Notes under the pieces: model-generated | What the model saw: the letters and a program-made list of their open reading frames with translations, nothing else | Told to the model about the DNA's origin: nothing | The model's database searches: none | Assembly (NCBI RefSeq): GCF_932294415.1 | Contig: NC_065541.1 | Coordinates: forward strand, 52,430,290-52,494,289 | Reading direction: 5' to 3' | DNA from: Quercus robur | Lineage: Eukaryota; Streptophyta; Magnoliopsida; Fagales; Fagaceae | Length of the DNA: 64,000 bases | In this document: in pieces, positions 23,605 through 35,056 of the stretch | Position numbering within the stretch: position 1 is the stretch's first letter | How the letters are laid out: every line of letters begins with the position of its first letter | Made by a program: the position numbers and the translations under genes

Positions 23605-25086
23605 TGATGATAAAACTTGGGACACTTTTGTAACAAGTGAAAGCAGTGCTAAAATGCTTAAATAAGAAGAAATTCAGCTGTGAGACATGTTCACGTGTGG
23701 GTTGAATTGTGCCCCATACTAATGACTGAGTTCCTATCAAAAAATAAAAAACAATGACTTGGTTAGCAAAAAGTAATTTTTGTTTTTGTTTTCGGTATGC
23801 CTAGGACACAAAATTTGACCAATCTTTTTTTTATAGTTAATATTATCTGAGTGATTGGTTCAAAATTTTACTTTGGCTTTTGTTTTTGGTAAGCATAGGA
23901 CACAAATTTTGTCAACATTTTTATAGTAGATATTGTCTGACTGATTGGTGTGCACAGCAATATAGGTGAGGTTTAGAAGTTTTAACTCTCAACATTAATC
24001 AAAAGAGATGGCGACGAACCCGACTTAAAGTTGGCTAACAATAAGCTGATCTTTTTTTTTTTTTTTTTTTTCATCACCATCTCCTTTGTTTACTAGTTAT
24101 TTTTCTTGAAATAAAGCTAAATATTGAAAACAAGTATATACTAAATATATTAAATGCTTAATTGGTTAGTTTTTATAATATCTTCCGAAATTATAAGAAG
24201 ATAACATAGGTAAAATACTAAATTAAAATATAATAAAAGAGATGTGGTTTTTAATTGCTAATGTGGCACTGTTATTTTAAGGATTTCATTAATAAATTAA
24301 TGATATGGCATACTACCAACCATTTAATTCAAAATGAAGGGTCAAGATGATGCGGTAAAGTACCCAATAAATTCTAAAGGATTTAATCCTGAAAGTGTGT
24401 AATATTAGACAAGGAAAAAAATAGACAAGTGGATTTCCAACGGGCCAAAGCCCAACGGTCACTATGTATATTAAATGTTCAACGGGCTAAAAGAGGTCCA
24501 GAAGTGTGTTATATTAGCCAATGAAAAAATAGACTAGTGGGTTTCCAATAGGCTAAAGTTCAATGGTCACTATGCACATTAAACGCGCTAATCCAAATAG
24601 TCAATGAACACTAACGGGATGAAAAAGAGAAAAAATTAAGGCTCAAAACAAAACTTGTTGGATCATACACATGCATTGTGACAAGCCATTCACTCTGTCA
24701 CTCACTCATGAGTTATATGTATATGCCCTAAGCCCACTATTTCAAGAAATTAAAAAACATGGGCAATTACTTATAAACACATAAGTGAACTCACTCCTAA
24801 CCAATTTGGAACAAGCAACAAAGAGCAAAAGTGTTTGAATCACACTCATCCACACCAACAAACAAAAGATTCTTAAAATTTTCATTACAAAAAGCATATA
24901 ATTGATATTACATACCCCAAGTGAAAAAACATATTCTTTGCATACATTTTATGACATCAACGTTAGACATTGGCTTTGAAATAGCCTGTCAAATAGAGAT
25001 TCAAAACATAGAAAGTAAACAATTCTAGGAAAAGTACAAACTTATTAGTATTTATATCTTTTGAGAAGTGGTAGAAATGAAAAATC
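23605..25086. other. intergenic DNA between SDR genes C and D
   Basis: The inverted counterpart of 12070-14540, lacking the solo LTR present there. It contains the probable C 3' UTR, the probable D promoter region and a poly-T run at about 24052-24071. No gene seen. Confidence 0.65.
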
Positions 25087-25747
25087 TTAATCAAAAGTTG
25101 TCACTTCATTCCGATAAAAGAAGAGGCCAGAAGGACCATCGTTGGGCAGGAGCGCTAACTTTACAACACTTTCAGCACCTTCATCAGTCGTCAAATAGCC
25201 ATTGTTGTAGTTTATATCTGTCTTGACATAGCCAGGGCAGACGCAATTGACTCGAAAAGATGGGTACTTTTTGGCCACAATCCTTGTGTAGGCATTCATA
25301 GCTGCTTTTGAAATCATATAAGAAGACGAATATCTAGGCCAGCCTTTGGTTTCCAAGGAACCCTCTTTAAAATCTTTCAGATATTCATTCAATACCTCAT
25401 CTACTCTTTCTTCTGTTAGGCTTTCAGCATTACCTAACACTTCTTTAGCCCATTCATTTGGTATTTTCTGAAACAGCAGGAGACACTTTAATTTTTGATT
25501 CATGGGAAAATGAATTATAGTTTAATTTGAAAAAAGAAGAAGAAGAAGAAGAAAAGAGACTCTACACCTCTTTTAGAAAGTAAATAAGAGGAGTGCTTCT
25601 TATAGTCCCATCAATTTGTAAGAAAGAAAGGAAGTAACTTCCTTAAAAAACAGTAATAGTGATTAATTAGCAACAAAGAAACAGAGTGGCAGCCATTGGG
25701 TTCCAGAGTGGCAGCCATTTGAGTTTGATGGCAGAATGTGTGTGTGT

Positions 25748-25809
<62 letters not shown>

Positions 25810-28224
25810 GGATTTATTTCAACCTTTTAACTGTTGGGATGGAAATGTGTTATGGAAACACAACGAAGATAACCTCAGGAGGGCAAAGTTCAACTTTTTA
25901 GATCGTGAAATGAAACTGCCTCAAACCACAAATGGCTTAACTACATAAGTATCCACTATCCAGTCCATTAAAAAAAAAAAGCACATAACACTTAGATGGG
26001 ACTCAAATTGGTGAAGTTTCAAGTGGCACCGAAACAAATAATGATACATGGATCTATTCTTAAGCCAGTTATAAGTTGAACCATCTACTTTTGATTGGGA
26101 TTTAGTGTTGGCTCGTTCCAGAACTTTTTCTTGTAATAAATTTCAAAACCAAATCAAAACTTGTATAAAAATTAATTCTAAGTTCTAATAAGGGTTCCAG
26201 AAATTTTATCTGCAGTTTCATACCTCTAAGTGTCCCATGGAAGAGGAAACATTAACAATCCTTGGTGAATTGGACAACTGGAGGATTGGAAGAAGTGCTT
26301 CAATCATTCCTTTGGCGCCATAGTAGTTTGTTTTGAGGCACTCTTCAGCTAACTCATAAGTGTCTGTCACTATTTTACTCCAATCCACATTGACACCTTC
26401 CTGCATCAATGAGAAGAAAATTCATTCTCTTCCAAGCCAATTGTACAAAGAAAATGGTAGGCAGAGACAGGTTGCTTAACAACAGTACTTAGTTAGCTTC
26501 CCAACCCCAGTCTGAAGACCCGAACACACTATACTTATGGTAAAAGCATCCATAATTTTGTGGCCAAACATTGCAAGATTTCATAGGGAGCGCAACAAGG
26601 AATTAGAAAAAGCTAATCAGCTACCAGACAAAATACGGTAACTTTGACTAAAGCCGCTTTAGTCAAAGTTAATTGATGCAAGTGTGGTTTTATATGGGTT
26701 TTCTTTCTAGAACATGACCAATATCATAAAAAAGTCATACCTAATGCACAAAATCCCTTTTTGTGGAGTCCGAGAAAGGTGATTGGTAGATAACCTTAGT
26801 CCTAATTTTTATTAGAGAGACTGATTTCTAGATTTGAACCCACAACCTAATAGGTTATTTACTTTCAATTTGCAAGAGGGCTTTGGCTGAATAATAATGA
26901 TTTGGCATAAGATTCCTTCTTACTTTGTTAGGAATTAATTAACTACAATGATCAACAAGAGTTATAACAAGATAATGTCTAATCCTGAAGTTACAATCAA
27001 GTCACTCTTTCTCAAAGTTACATCCAAGTCCACTCACCCTTTTCTTATTTTTTGGCAATGAAAAAATATCATACTTTCATAACTTACCTTACCAAGACCT
27101 GAAGCAGCTAAAGCATCTCCATCTATTATAGTTCCAGCAATCCCGGCGTTGTTGACCTGCATAGAATTTTAAGATTTGTCATCATTTATTTTATTTTGTA
27201 AATTAAACCAAAAACAGGATCATGAACAAGATGACCCGAAGCAAGTATTATTGAGAGTCTCTATTATATTGATAATTGACCAATCACATCAAATTTTAAA
27301 ATTTGTAAATAAGATGGGATTATAACAAGAGCAATTTACAACAAAGCTTTAGTTCTTGTTGAAAATTCATCGATGGAGTTGATGTGCAGATTTTTATGCA
27401 ATTTAAAGCAAGGTTGTGTTTGTTGTTTAGTCTGTACAGTCTACACTTTTATCGTATTAAAATTTCCAATATTTTCTGCCCCTCTTTCCTCTTCTCTGTC
27501 ATGGATATTCAAAGAGTTGATTCAAGAGTAACTTTTAAGCAATGTTACACAATACAATAAATGCATAGATAACCATCGGATTATATTTTCTTCTTATTCC
27601 CTTTATGCTTGCAAAATTTCAGAAGGTTCAAAAGGCCAGTGACTATATCATCCATAAAATACTTAAATTTCATGTTTTTGTGTATTAAAACTATGCATAA
27701 AAGACAAAATTTTGTAGATTAAAGAGTAAATTACATCCAGTTGACTCAAAATATAGCATGCATGTTAATAACATACATAAAAAATAATAATAATAAGAAG
27801 AAGAAGAATCTCGGTTTCCAAACAGTAATTCAAATGGCTAGTTAAACCACCAGAAACATTTCAAAAGTACCAATATATCGAGCCTCCCATATTTGGTTTT
27901 AATGAAATCTGCAAAGGAAGCTATATTAGCAGGATCCGCCACATCAAGCTGATGAAATACAACGTGGTCAGACAGCCCAAACTCTCTCAGCTTTTCAACA
28001 GCTTCAAGGCCTTTTTTCTCATCTCTAGCAGTTAGAACCACCACGATCCCATTTGAGGCCAGCTTCCTGCATATTTCGAAGCCAATCCCCTTATTGGCCC
28101 CTGTAACAACTGCGTACCTGAGAAAAAAAGAAAAAGAAAAGTATAAATAAAACACTGTGTCATGGCACTATTGCGAAAACACCATGAAAGAAGAAGCAAA
28201 GTACTTCTTTGTAGCTTCTGCCAT
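25087..28224 (-). CDS. intact NADPH-type short-chain dehydrogenase (gene C)
   Basis: Five exons, all GT-AG: 28205-28224, 27871-28117, 27088-27156, 26224-26400, 25087-25467. The spliced frame is open for 297 aa, starting [13 protein letters not shown] and ending VTTFD. Classical SDR motifs: TGANKGIG (residues ~12-19, dinucleotide binding), LTARDEKKG after strand 2 (Arg fits NADP preference), LDVAD, NNAG at the start of exon 3, IVNVSSS, and the catalytic YMISK (YxxxK). The family, (+)-neomenthol dehydrogenase / salutaridine reductase / isopiperitenone reductase-like, reduces small terpenoid or alkaloid carbonyls in the cytosol. The true substrate cannot be read from sequence. Length is normal for the family and no signal peptide is present. 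The upstream region carries a tandem duplication (28263-28850). It is the only complete copy of six in the window. The tiny 20-nt first exon was chosen because it is conserved in copies B and D. Confidence 0.93.
25751..25806. repeat. (GA)28 microsatellite in intron 4 of gene C
   Basis: 56 nt of perfect GA, preceded by a short (TG)n. It lies in the last intron of the intact SDR gene and is absent from the paralogous intron of gene A. Confidence 0.97.
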
Positions 28225-28262
28225 TGATGATGAAACTTGGGACACTTTTGCAATAGTGAAAG

Positions 28263-28716
28263 CTGTGCTTAATTCTTCTATCTACTACGGTAGTAGCTAC
28301 ACTACTTTTTGGTTTTGTCAAGATAACCGTTTAGTGGCGTTCTTTTTATTCTTTTTTTTTTTTTTTGGGTAATATCGCCGGGTCTTTTTTCTTTTCTAAT
28401 TTTTTTTTTATATACATATGGGACCCGTTTATATTAATAAATTGTCACAATATTTTTATAATTTTTAAAATTTTAATTTTTTGTAGGTTAAAATAAAATA
28501 TTATATTAGAATCAATCACAACTAAAAATAAAAATATTATGAAAAAAGAAATGTTTCATCCATAACATTTTCCATAGATACGGTACTAACTACATTACTT
28601 TTTTGTTTGTTCAATATGTATAATTTATTGGCTTTTTATTTTTATTTTTTTTTGGTAATACTGCCAAGTCAACTTTTTTTTTTTTCTAATTTTTTTTTAT
28701 ATACATATGAGACACT

Positions 28717-28750
<34 letters not shown>

Positions 28751-28850
28751 GTAATATATTAATACAATAAATTGTCACAATATTTTCATAATTGTTAAAA
28801 TTTTAATTTTTTATAGGTCAAAATAAAATATCATATTGGAACCAACTACG
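28263..28850. repeat. ~300-bp tandem duplication upstream of gene C
   Basis: Two imperfect direct copies (about 28263-28520 and 28568-28850) share TACGGTA-ACTACATTACTTTTT, a TTTTATATACATATG phrase and an AATAAATTGTCACAATATTTT...ATAATT stretch. The second copy has a (TA)n expansion at about 28720-28746. They sit directly 5' of the gene C start and could alter its promoter. Confidence 0.75.
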
Positions 28851-29412
28851 AGTCTGTTTGGATACCGCTTATTGCTGAAAACTGAAAATATTATAACAAA
28901 ATAAATTTTAAATGTGTGAATAATGCGTGAGACTTAGTTTTAATGAAAATTTTACTAAAAAAAAGTACTTGTAAGTCTTGTAAATAGTGCACAAAATCCA
29001 CTAATTTTGATGCAAATGCAATTGAAAGTGGGTTTTAACTCTATCTAAACTCACGCTATGACTAAAAATAAAGATATTGTAAAAAAAGAAGAAGAAAATT
29101 AAACATACCGAGAGTGAGAAGAAGAAAATTAAACGAATGGGTGTGGGTTTGGATCCAAGTCTACATTTTAAGTCTGCGTTTTCCCTTTTTGTTTTTTGTT
29201 TTTTTTTGCTTTAACCGCAGTTGTTGACCAAGTCAACAGTGAACAATATACCCGTACACTATTTATATGTCCCACAAACTTCACTTTTTAGCAATTTTTT
29301 TATTAAAAATGGGTCTACGATACTATTTACATATTTAAAAATTATTTTGTTACAGTGTTTTTAATTTTTAATTTTTAATTTTAGTAAAATAAGTTCTATT
29401 TAAACAGAGCTC
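28851..29412. mobile_element. MITE-like element(s)
   Basis: Bounded by imperfect inverted termini: GAGTCTGTTTGGATA at 28851 and the complement of GAGCTCTGTTTAAATA ending at about 29412. A second, nested start (GTTTGGATCCAAG, about 29147) and phrases such as CACTATTTA...GTCCCACAAACTTCA fit non-autonomous hAT-like repeats of dicots. No transposase. Family assignment tentative. Confidence 0.5.
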
Positions 29413-29587
29413 GAAGATAAAAACCACTTTTCTTTTGTATAATAATTTAATAGGGTGCTTCTTCTTTTATTGTCGTCATTGATTACGTCTAGAGAGGGAG
29501 GGAGATTTCCATACGAAAAGCAAACATTACTAGAAGAGTGGGGCACACGTCACCCACCATACATCTCTCCATCTGTTCAGGGTATCC

Positions 29588-29807
29588 GAATCTTGTTTCT
29601 TTCATTACTTTATTTAATATCCTTCGCCATTTAGCTACCACCTTAGGTTTTTTTTTTTTTTTTTTTTTTTTTTGTCACTTACTACCCTGCACTCACGCAA
29701 AACTTTGGGACCTGAAATATCAATATCAATGCTATCTCCTCATCTGGGGAATCTTGTTTCTTTCATTACTTTATTTAATATCCTTCGCCATTTAGCTACC
29801 ACCTTAG

Positions 29808-29852
<45 letters not shown>

Positions 29853-29910
29853 CACTTACTTCCCTGAACTCACGCAAAACTTTGGGACCTGAAATAAGAA
29901 ATATCAATGT
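29588..29910. repeat. 161-bp tandem duplication with poly-T tracts
   Basis: GAATCTTGTTTCTTTCATT...CCACCTTAGG is repeated with a 161-bp offset (29588 and 29749). Each unit contains a T run (about 24 nt and about 42 nt) followed by the same CACTTACT.CCCTG..CTCACG phrase. Open frames here are artefacts of the T runs. Confidence 0.88.
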
Positions 29911-30545
29911 CATCTTATTTTTTATTTTATTTTATTTTTTCATAAAAAATTACAGTTTCAAACATTTCTCACAACACAACATTTGTGGTAAATTTAAGAT
30001 TGACGATTTTATTTTATTTTATTTTATTTTTTTATAGTTTCAACATTTTTTTTTCATCTCATTATGTTATGTCTACGTCCACAATATTTCTCACAACACT
30101 TTCATAACAAATCATTTGTGGTAAATTATTATTGGTTCTAATATAAATTTACTAATGAAATTACTTTTTTACTAACCAATAACAACTCGTAACAACCTAC
30201 TGCTTATGATTTATTTTAAAAATGTTGTAGACATAGCATTTCTCTTTTGAAAATATTAAGACACTTGTTGTCGTCATAATATATTCACAACGGTTGGAGT
30301 ATCAATTCTATACAAGTTAAAATAAAATATAACAAAATTATAAAGGTATTATGAAAATATTATACCATTCTAATGTGTTTCTAGATTTTTTTTTTTTTTT
30401 TTTTTTTTTTTGGTTTAGCTAATTTTGTTAAGCCAAAATTCATTGCTTTACATATAGTTTTCTTGAATAGACTTTTTGTATTTTTTTATTGTATTTTTAT
30501 CTTTATGCACCATTTTATGTGAAAACACATAGTTTTATACAAAGG

Positions 30546-30602
<57 letters not shown>
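30546..30602. repeat. poly-A tract of 57 nt
   Basis: Uninterrupted A run with no LINE or SINE body recognisable upstream. It could be a retroposition tail or simple homopolymer expansion. Confidence 0.9.
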
Positions 30603-30604
<2 letters not shown>

Positions 30605-33600
30605 TAGGATTAAAACACTTTGCATCCTTCATGTTTGGGGTAGTTCACAATTCCTTCTTAAACTTTAAAATCAAGCAATTTTACCATTAATATTTTGGAA
30701 AATAGCAAATATGTTATATTGTTATTCTTTCGGTTAAACTCTAATAAAAGCTTATGATTCTTAAAATATATCAATTGTGTAATGTTTAAAATACTCCCAC
30801 TAAATTTTAATATCCCAAAAATTTTTTTCACGTATTTTGAGTTTTAGATGGTAATAATGCTTAGAAAGTTTGAATTGTGATATAAGATGTTTTATTCATT
30901 ACCTAGAGAACATTGATTTTCTAGGTTTAAATTTTCGAAACTTATAATTTATCTAATGGAAAATTTAATGACACATGCCTTTTGTTATTAATTTTTTTTT
31001 TCCCTTGCCTAAAATGGGTGTTCATTAAAAACTAAGTAAGCTAAATATTGCACCTAGACTCATGTAGAATGATAAAGTAAAAAGTATGAATGATAAAATT
31101 TTTATTGTGTATGGTTGAAAGTATTTGATGAAGAGTTTCAATTGTAACGCCCCAAAAACATAAATAATAAAAGTCTATTCAATCTAAATAATCCATAAAA
31201 AAAATTAAATAAAAGCAACCAACAACCTAAAATCTCATCACAATTGTCAGAGCTCTAATTCTACCAATGATAAAATATTCTCAAAATAATTCTCCAGTAC
31301 AATATTCAATACCATAAGAATAATAATGAAATCCTTAGTTTCACAATATAATTCGTAACTGTTGTCTTCCAAGAATCTCTATTCCAATGATCCCTCTAAT
31401 GTATCTGTAAAGGAGAAAAAGAGGGGGGGGGGAGTGAGATAACTCAATAAGTGGAATTCACTAATACTGGGGTGTGGGAACAAACCTTTTAAATGAATAT
31501 TCCATACAACAAAGTTATAATTTGCAAAACTATATGTGATTTTAACATCAAATATTTCATATAAAAATATCATTATATTGTGAGCCATTATGATTTACCA
31601 ACACCATTATACAAATAATTTCCTATACTTTTCTCATGGTCAACGTTTACGCCCCATTGACAGGGACTGTGCTGTCTCCTTTTAGGACTGGAATTCTGTT
31701 TTCATCCCTTTTTTTAAGGGTAGTTCCTTTGGAATCTAAATGTGCATTCCCTTGCTAAGAAGCTCCCTTTTTGGATCCTCAATGGTATACTCTCTTGCTA
31801 AGGAGCTACCAAATGTGCACTGACCTCTTTTCTGGGACCGTCCCTTGCTAAGGACTAGCTACAGTATGATTGTCCATTGCTAAAGACTAAATACAATACT
31901 GAGTTTTTAATCACGACTTGCCATAGGATTCAAAACAAATTTCAAGATGCCCACAACAAACAATCCAGTCATAATACTCATCAAAAATACAAAGATTTAT
32001 CCACACATACAAGTTTAAATAAGTTTAGGTTATCCCACAAGTTTTTCATATAATGAATAATCAACGTTTCCATACAATGTGCACATCAAACATTTATAGG
32101 ATATCAATATATTTATAGAATATCAACATATTTCTTTGATTTAAGAATAGTTTCATAATCAAAATTGTTTTTGGGAAAATCCCCAAATTAGTAAACACCA
32201 CTTAATTCTTAGTTGCAAAAATGAAATCAACCACCCTTGAGTCACAATAAATCAGTAGAATTAGAACATAGCAACACCAAACCTAGGTCCATCAATACAC
32301 AAATTTCCAACTAAAATCTATTTTCATACTTAAACAATATAATTTTGGACAATACTGATATTTCCAAAATTTTCCATCTATTCACTTAACTATCCCATTC
32401 ACTTTTAGCTTTGATCAGCTTTTTGGGTTTAAAAATATTGCTACCTAATCAAATTTTTCCATTAATATAATCATAGATATTCATGAAACTTCAATATGAA
32501 TGAATGATAGATATCTGATCAATCTAATTTATAGTTGAAGCTAATATTATATCTTAATTTATCAATCGCATGACTAACACATTATTCCCTTGATGCTGCA
32601 AAGCTTAAAAATATTGTTGGTCAAATTTTTGACCAATGGTAGTGCGTGGATGGCGGTTAACTTAGATAATATATAATTTTTTATTCCTACGTTACAGGGG
32701 CTAAAAGATATTCTAGGCTTGAAAAGCATTACTGCCTCCTACAATAAATTAGAGTTGAATACACGTCACTAGAAGGACGATAAAGAAGATAAATATCAAT
32801 CATAAAGCAATCTTTTCCCTTTCACATGGTGACAAATTTAAATTGATAAAGTCCAAGCCTATTACTCTATCATATACAACTCTCAAAACCTGTGGAGTAC
32901 CCTTTTCCTAACATACAGCCGTTGCATCATTCCTAATCTAATCTAATAATAATTATAGTAGCCTTTTTCCATTAATATAATGATAGATTAGGTTAATAGA
33001 CTGAGGCCTACAGCTACTAAAATAAAAAACTCATGTCTTTCTTGTAAGTGTGGGATAAATGCTAGCCATTGAATATTCAAACTTCCTAAATTTAGAGCAG
33101 AAGAAACCTTACCTGCAGTTTCCACGCACAGCCACAGGAAGAAAAGAAAAGTTTCAGTAAAAAGTTTTCAATTTTAGCTAAATAAAATGTTCCCAAACGG
33201 ACACTTCAGACCTGAGACCATCTTTTTAAATATTTTTTTTTTCTCTAAAGGTCATAGATGATTTTAGCGGCAAATCAAGAAAACCCATCTCTTGATTAGG
33301 TAATATATCTCTCTTTCTTGATCTCATCAAAAATTTTGGTTCAGGTTCAAGTTTAGATTCATGTTCATGTTTTGTTCCTTAATGATGGAGCCTTAAACGC
33401 TGATGGTGTGTGAGGCTGCTGTTGTACAAGAGGGACAGCAACAAGGGCTGGGGTTTGCAGAACTTACTCAGTGTGAAGGATGGAGATGGTAGAGAGAGTA
33501 AAGACGGCTCAAAGGGTAGGGCTGACATGGTGTGGGAGAGAGAGTTAATAAAGGTGTAGTCTAATCAAAGTGGGACCCATGTATTTCTAATTATTTATGA

Positions 33601-33639
33601 AAATGACACTGAACGACTGTTTTTGCAACTTGAAAATTG
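30603..33639. other. 3-kb gene-free region, possible LTR
   Basis: No coding sequence supported. At 31143 the sequence TGTAACGCCCC opens a stretch that reads like the LTR start of plant Gypsy elements, preceded by TCAAT. A TCAAT also follows a CA at 32290-32296, which would give an LTR of ~1.15 kb, but such a match could arise by chance. A short repeated phrase 'CCCTTGCTAAGGA.CTA' occurs at about 31750-31880. Confidence 0.3.
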
Positions 33640-33815
33640 GTATGAGGAGCTTTCTAAAATTAGTGTTTGAACACCATATTTTGAGTAACATAACTCAAAC
33701 ACTCTTAAAAAAAAACTTGTCTACTAAACATGTTTTTTTTTTTTCTGGAACAACAGTTTTCAATATTTAAACACTGAAAACTGTTGTTAAAAATCTAGTA
33801 CCAAACAACCTTTTC
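33640..33815. repeat. hairpin-rich MITE-like segment
   Basis: A perfect 14-bp inverted repeat (AACAACAGTTTTCA at 33749-33762 and its complement at 33775-33788) with a 12-nt loop. A second inverted pair AGTGTTTGA/TCAAACACT lies at 33662-33670 and 33694-33702. No gene. Confidence 0.6.
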
Positions 33816-34050
33816 AGTCTTTAGTGATTGTGGGTCCCTTTTTTGTGTTAATAGGTTAGGGCTCGTTTTGCCATGTTTAGGCCTTTTGAATCGTGGGTCA
33901 GGAAGTTTGGACTAGCCTAGTACCTTAGCAAGACCATGCTACAGGCTAGTTTGTGCACAAGCCAAGCACTTTAGGGGTGCAAACGATGAAACACATTAAG
34001 CATAGAGTGTGGTCAGGTGGGTCAGCTACAATAGAAGGGAGTAAAATGGA

Positions 34051-34338
34051 AAAATAGCTGACACGACAAAACAACCAATACATCAAATATGATAAAGGAT
34101 GCCACGCAAGACCACCTAACATAGAAAATATAATAAAGGATGTCATGGTAGAACAACAATTACGACAAATATGATAAAAGATGCCATAGTAGAACAACTA
34201 ATACATCAAATATGATAAGGGATACCACGACCGAACAACTTATACAGCAAATATGATAAAAGATGCCACGACAAAACAACTAATACAACAGATATGATAA
34301 AAGATGTCATAGTAGAACAACTAATACAACAAATATAA
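34051..34338. repeat. 41-bp minisatellite, copy B
   Basis: Six or more units at 41-bp spacing (34092, 34133, 34174, 34215, 34256 and 34297) plus a partial unit before. The left edge of the array is visible here, unlike in copy A, and gives the leftmost detectable limit of segmental copy B. Confidence 0.92.
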
Positions 34339-35051
34339 GTTCTAACGAGTAAAATTATATTTATTTGCAATCAAAGTCGAGTGTTGAATCTTTCTGCAGA
34401 AAGTGAACTAAGAAGGAACTCGAATCTCAACTTGAACAACCTTGTCATAAGATTTTTCCATCAAAGTTGAGTGCTTTGGAGAATGGGCCTAAATGATTAC
34501 TTGTTACTACTTTTGTGATTCTAAACAGTGGGTTTGCTAAGAGGGAGGGAAAAGATGGTCTATTGATGCATGCCCTTTTTTTTTTTTTGCCATGTTTTCT
34601 CTCTTCTTTTACCACTTTTTTTTCTTTTTTTGCAGTCCTTTCTCTCTCAGCTTTTTACTGTTGTCTTATTGTGGGTCGCTCCTCCTCTCATCTATGGCTA
34701 CTTCTCCTTTTTATAGTGAATTGATTCCATGGGATTTCTCCCTTTTACCCCTAGAGCTTTATCAACTGTTTTTGATTTGTTATGGGCATCTCTTCAGGAT
34801 TGTCCAACAATCCATTGGTTGCCCAGCCACTACCATTGCTCAGTACATTCTCACTTTGTTACTACTCATTTCATTACAAAATTCCCTTTTGTTTGATTTT
34901 GTTACAAACCTCTACCTCTGGGTTCGAATGGATAAGGATTTGGCTACTTCATCACCTACCTCTATGGCATGCATCAGGTGGTCCTAGCCATCTACCATTT
35001 CTTTTGGGTAAGATACTATCTCAGCAGAGTATATTCCCAAAAGAAACCTTG
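34339..35051. other. non-coding flank in segmental copy B
   Basis: The counterpart of 205-916, with the same T-rich false reading frames. No gene or domain seen. Confidence 0.5.
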
Positions 35052-35056
35052 GTTGG

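Noticed and set aside
25686..25948. Open frames over the (GA)n microsatellite
   Set aside because: Arg-Glu repeat frames caused purely by the dinucleotide run inside intron 4 of the SDR gene.
29538..30037. Phe-rich open frames
   Set aside because: Produced by long T homopolymers in a tandem duplication; no coding evidence.
30546..30602. LINE or SINE tail
   Set aside because: No LINE coding sequence, no SINE A/B boxes and no target duplication were found next to the 57-nt A tract.
31143..32296. Solo LTR with TCAAT target duplication
   Set aside because: The TGTAACGCCCC start is suggestive, but the proposed end (CA then TCAAT) could occur by chance in 3 kb, and no internal LTR signals confirm it. 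Kept only as a low-confidence note.
34051..34338. Possible CRISPR array
   Set aside because: The 41-bp units are contiguous with no variable spacers, and the DNA is plant nuclear.
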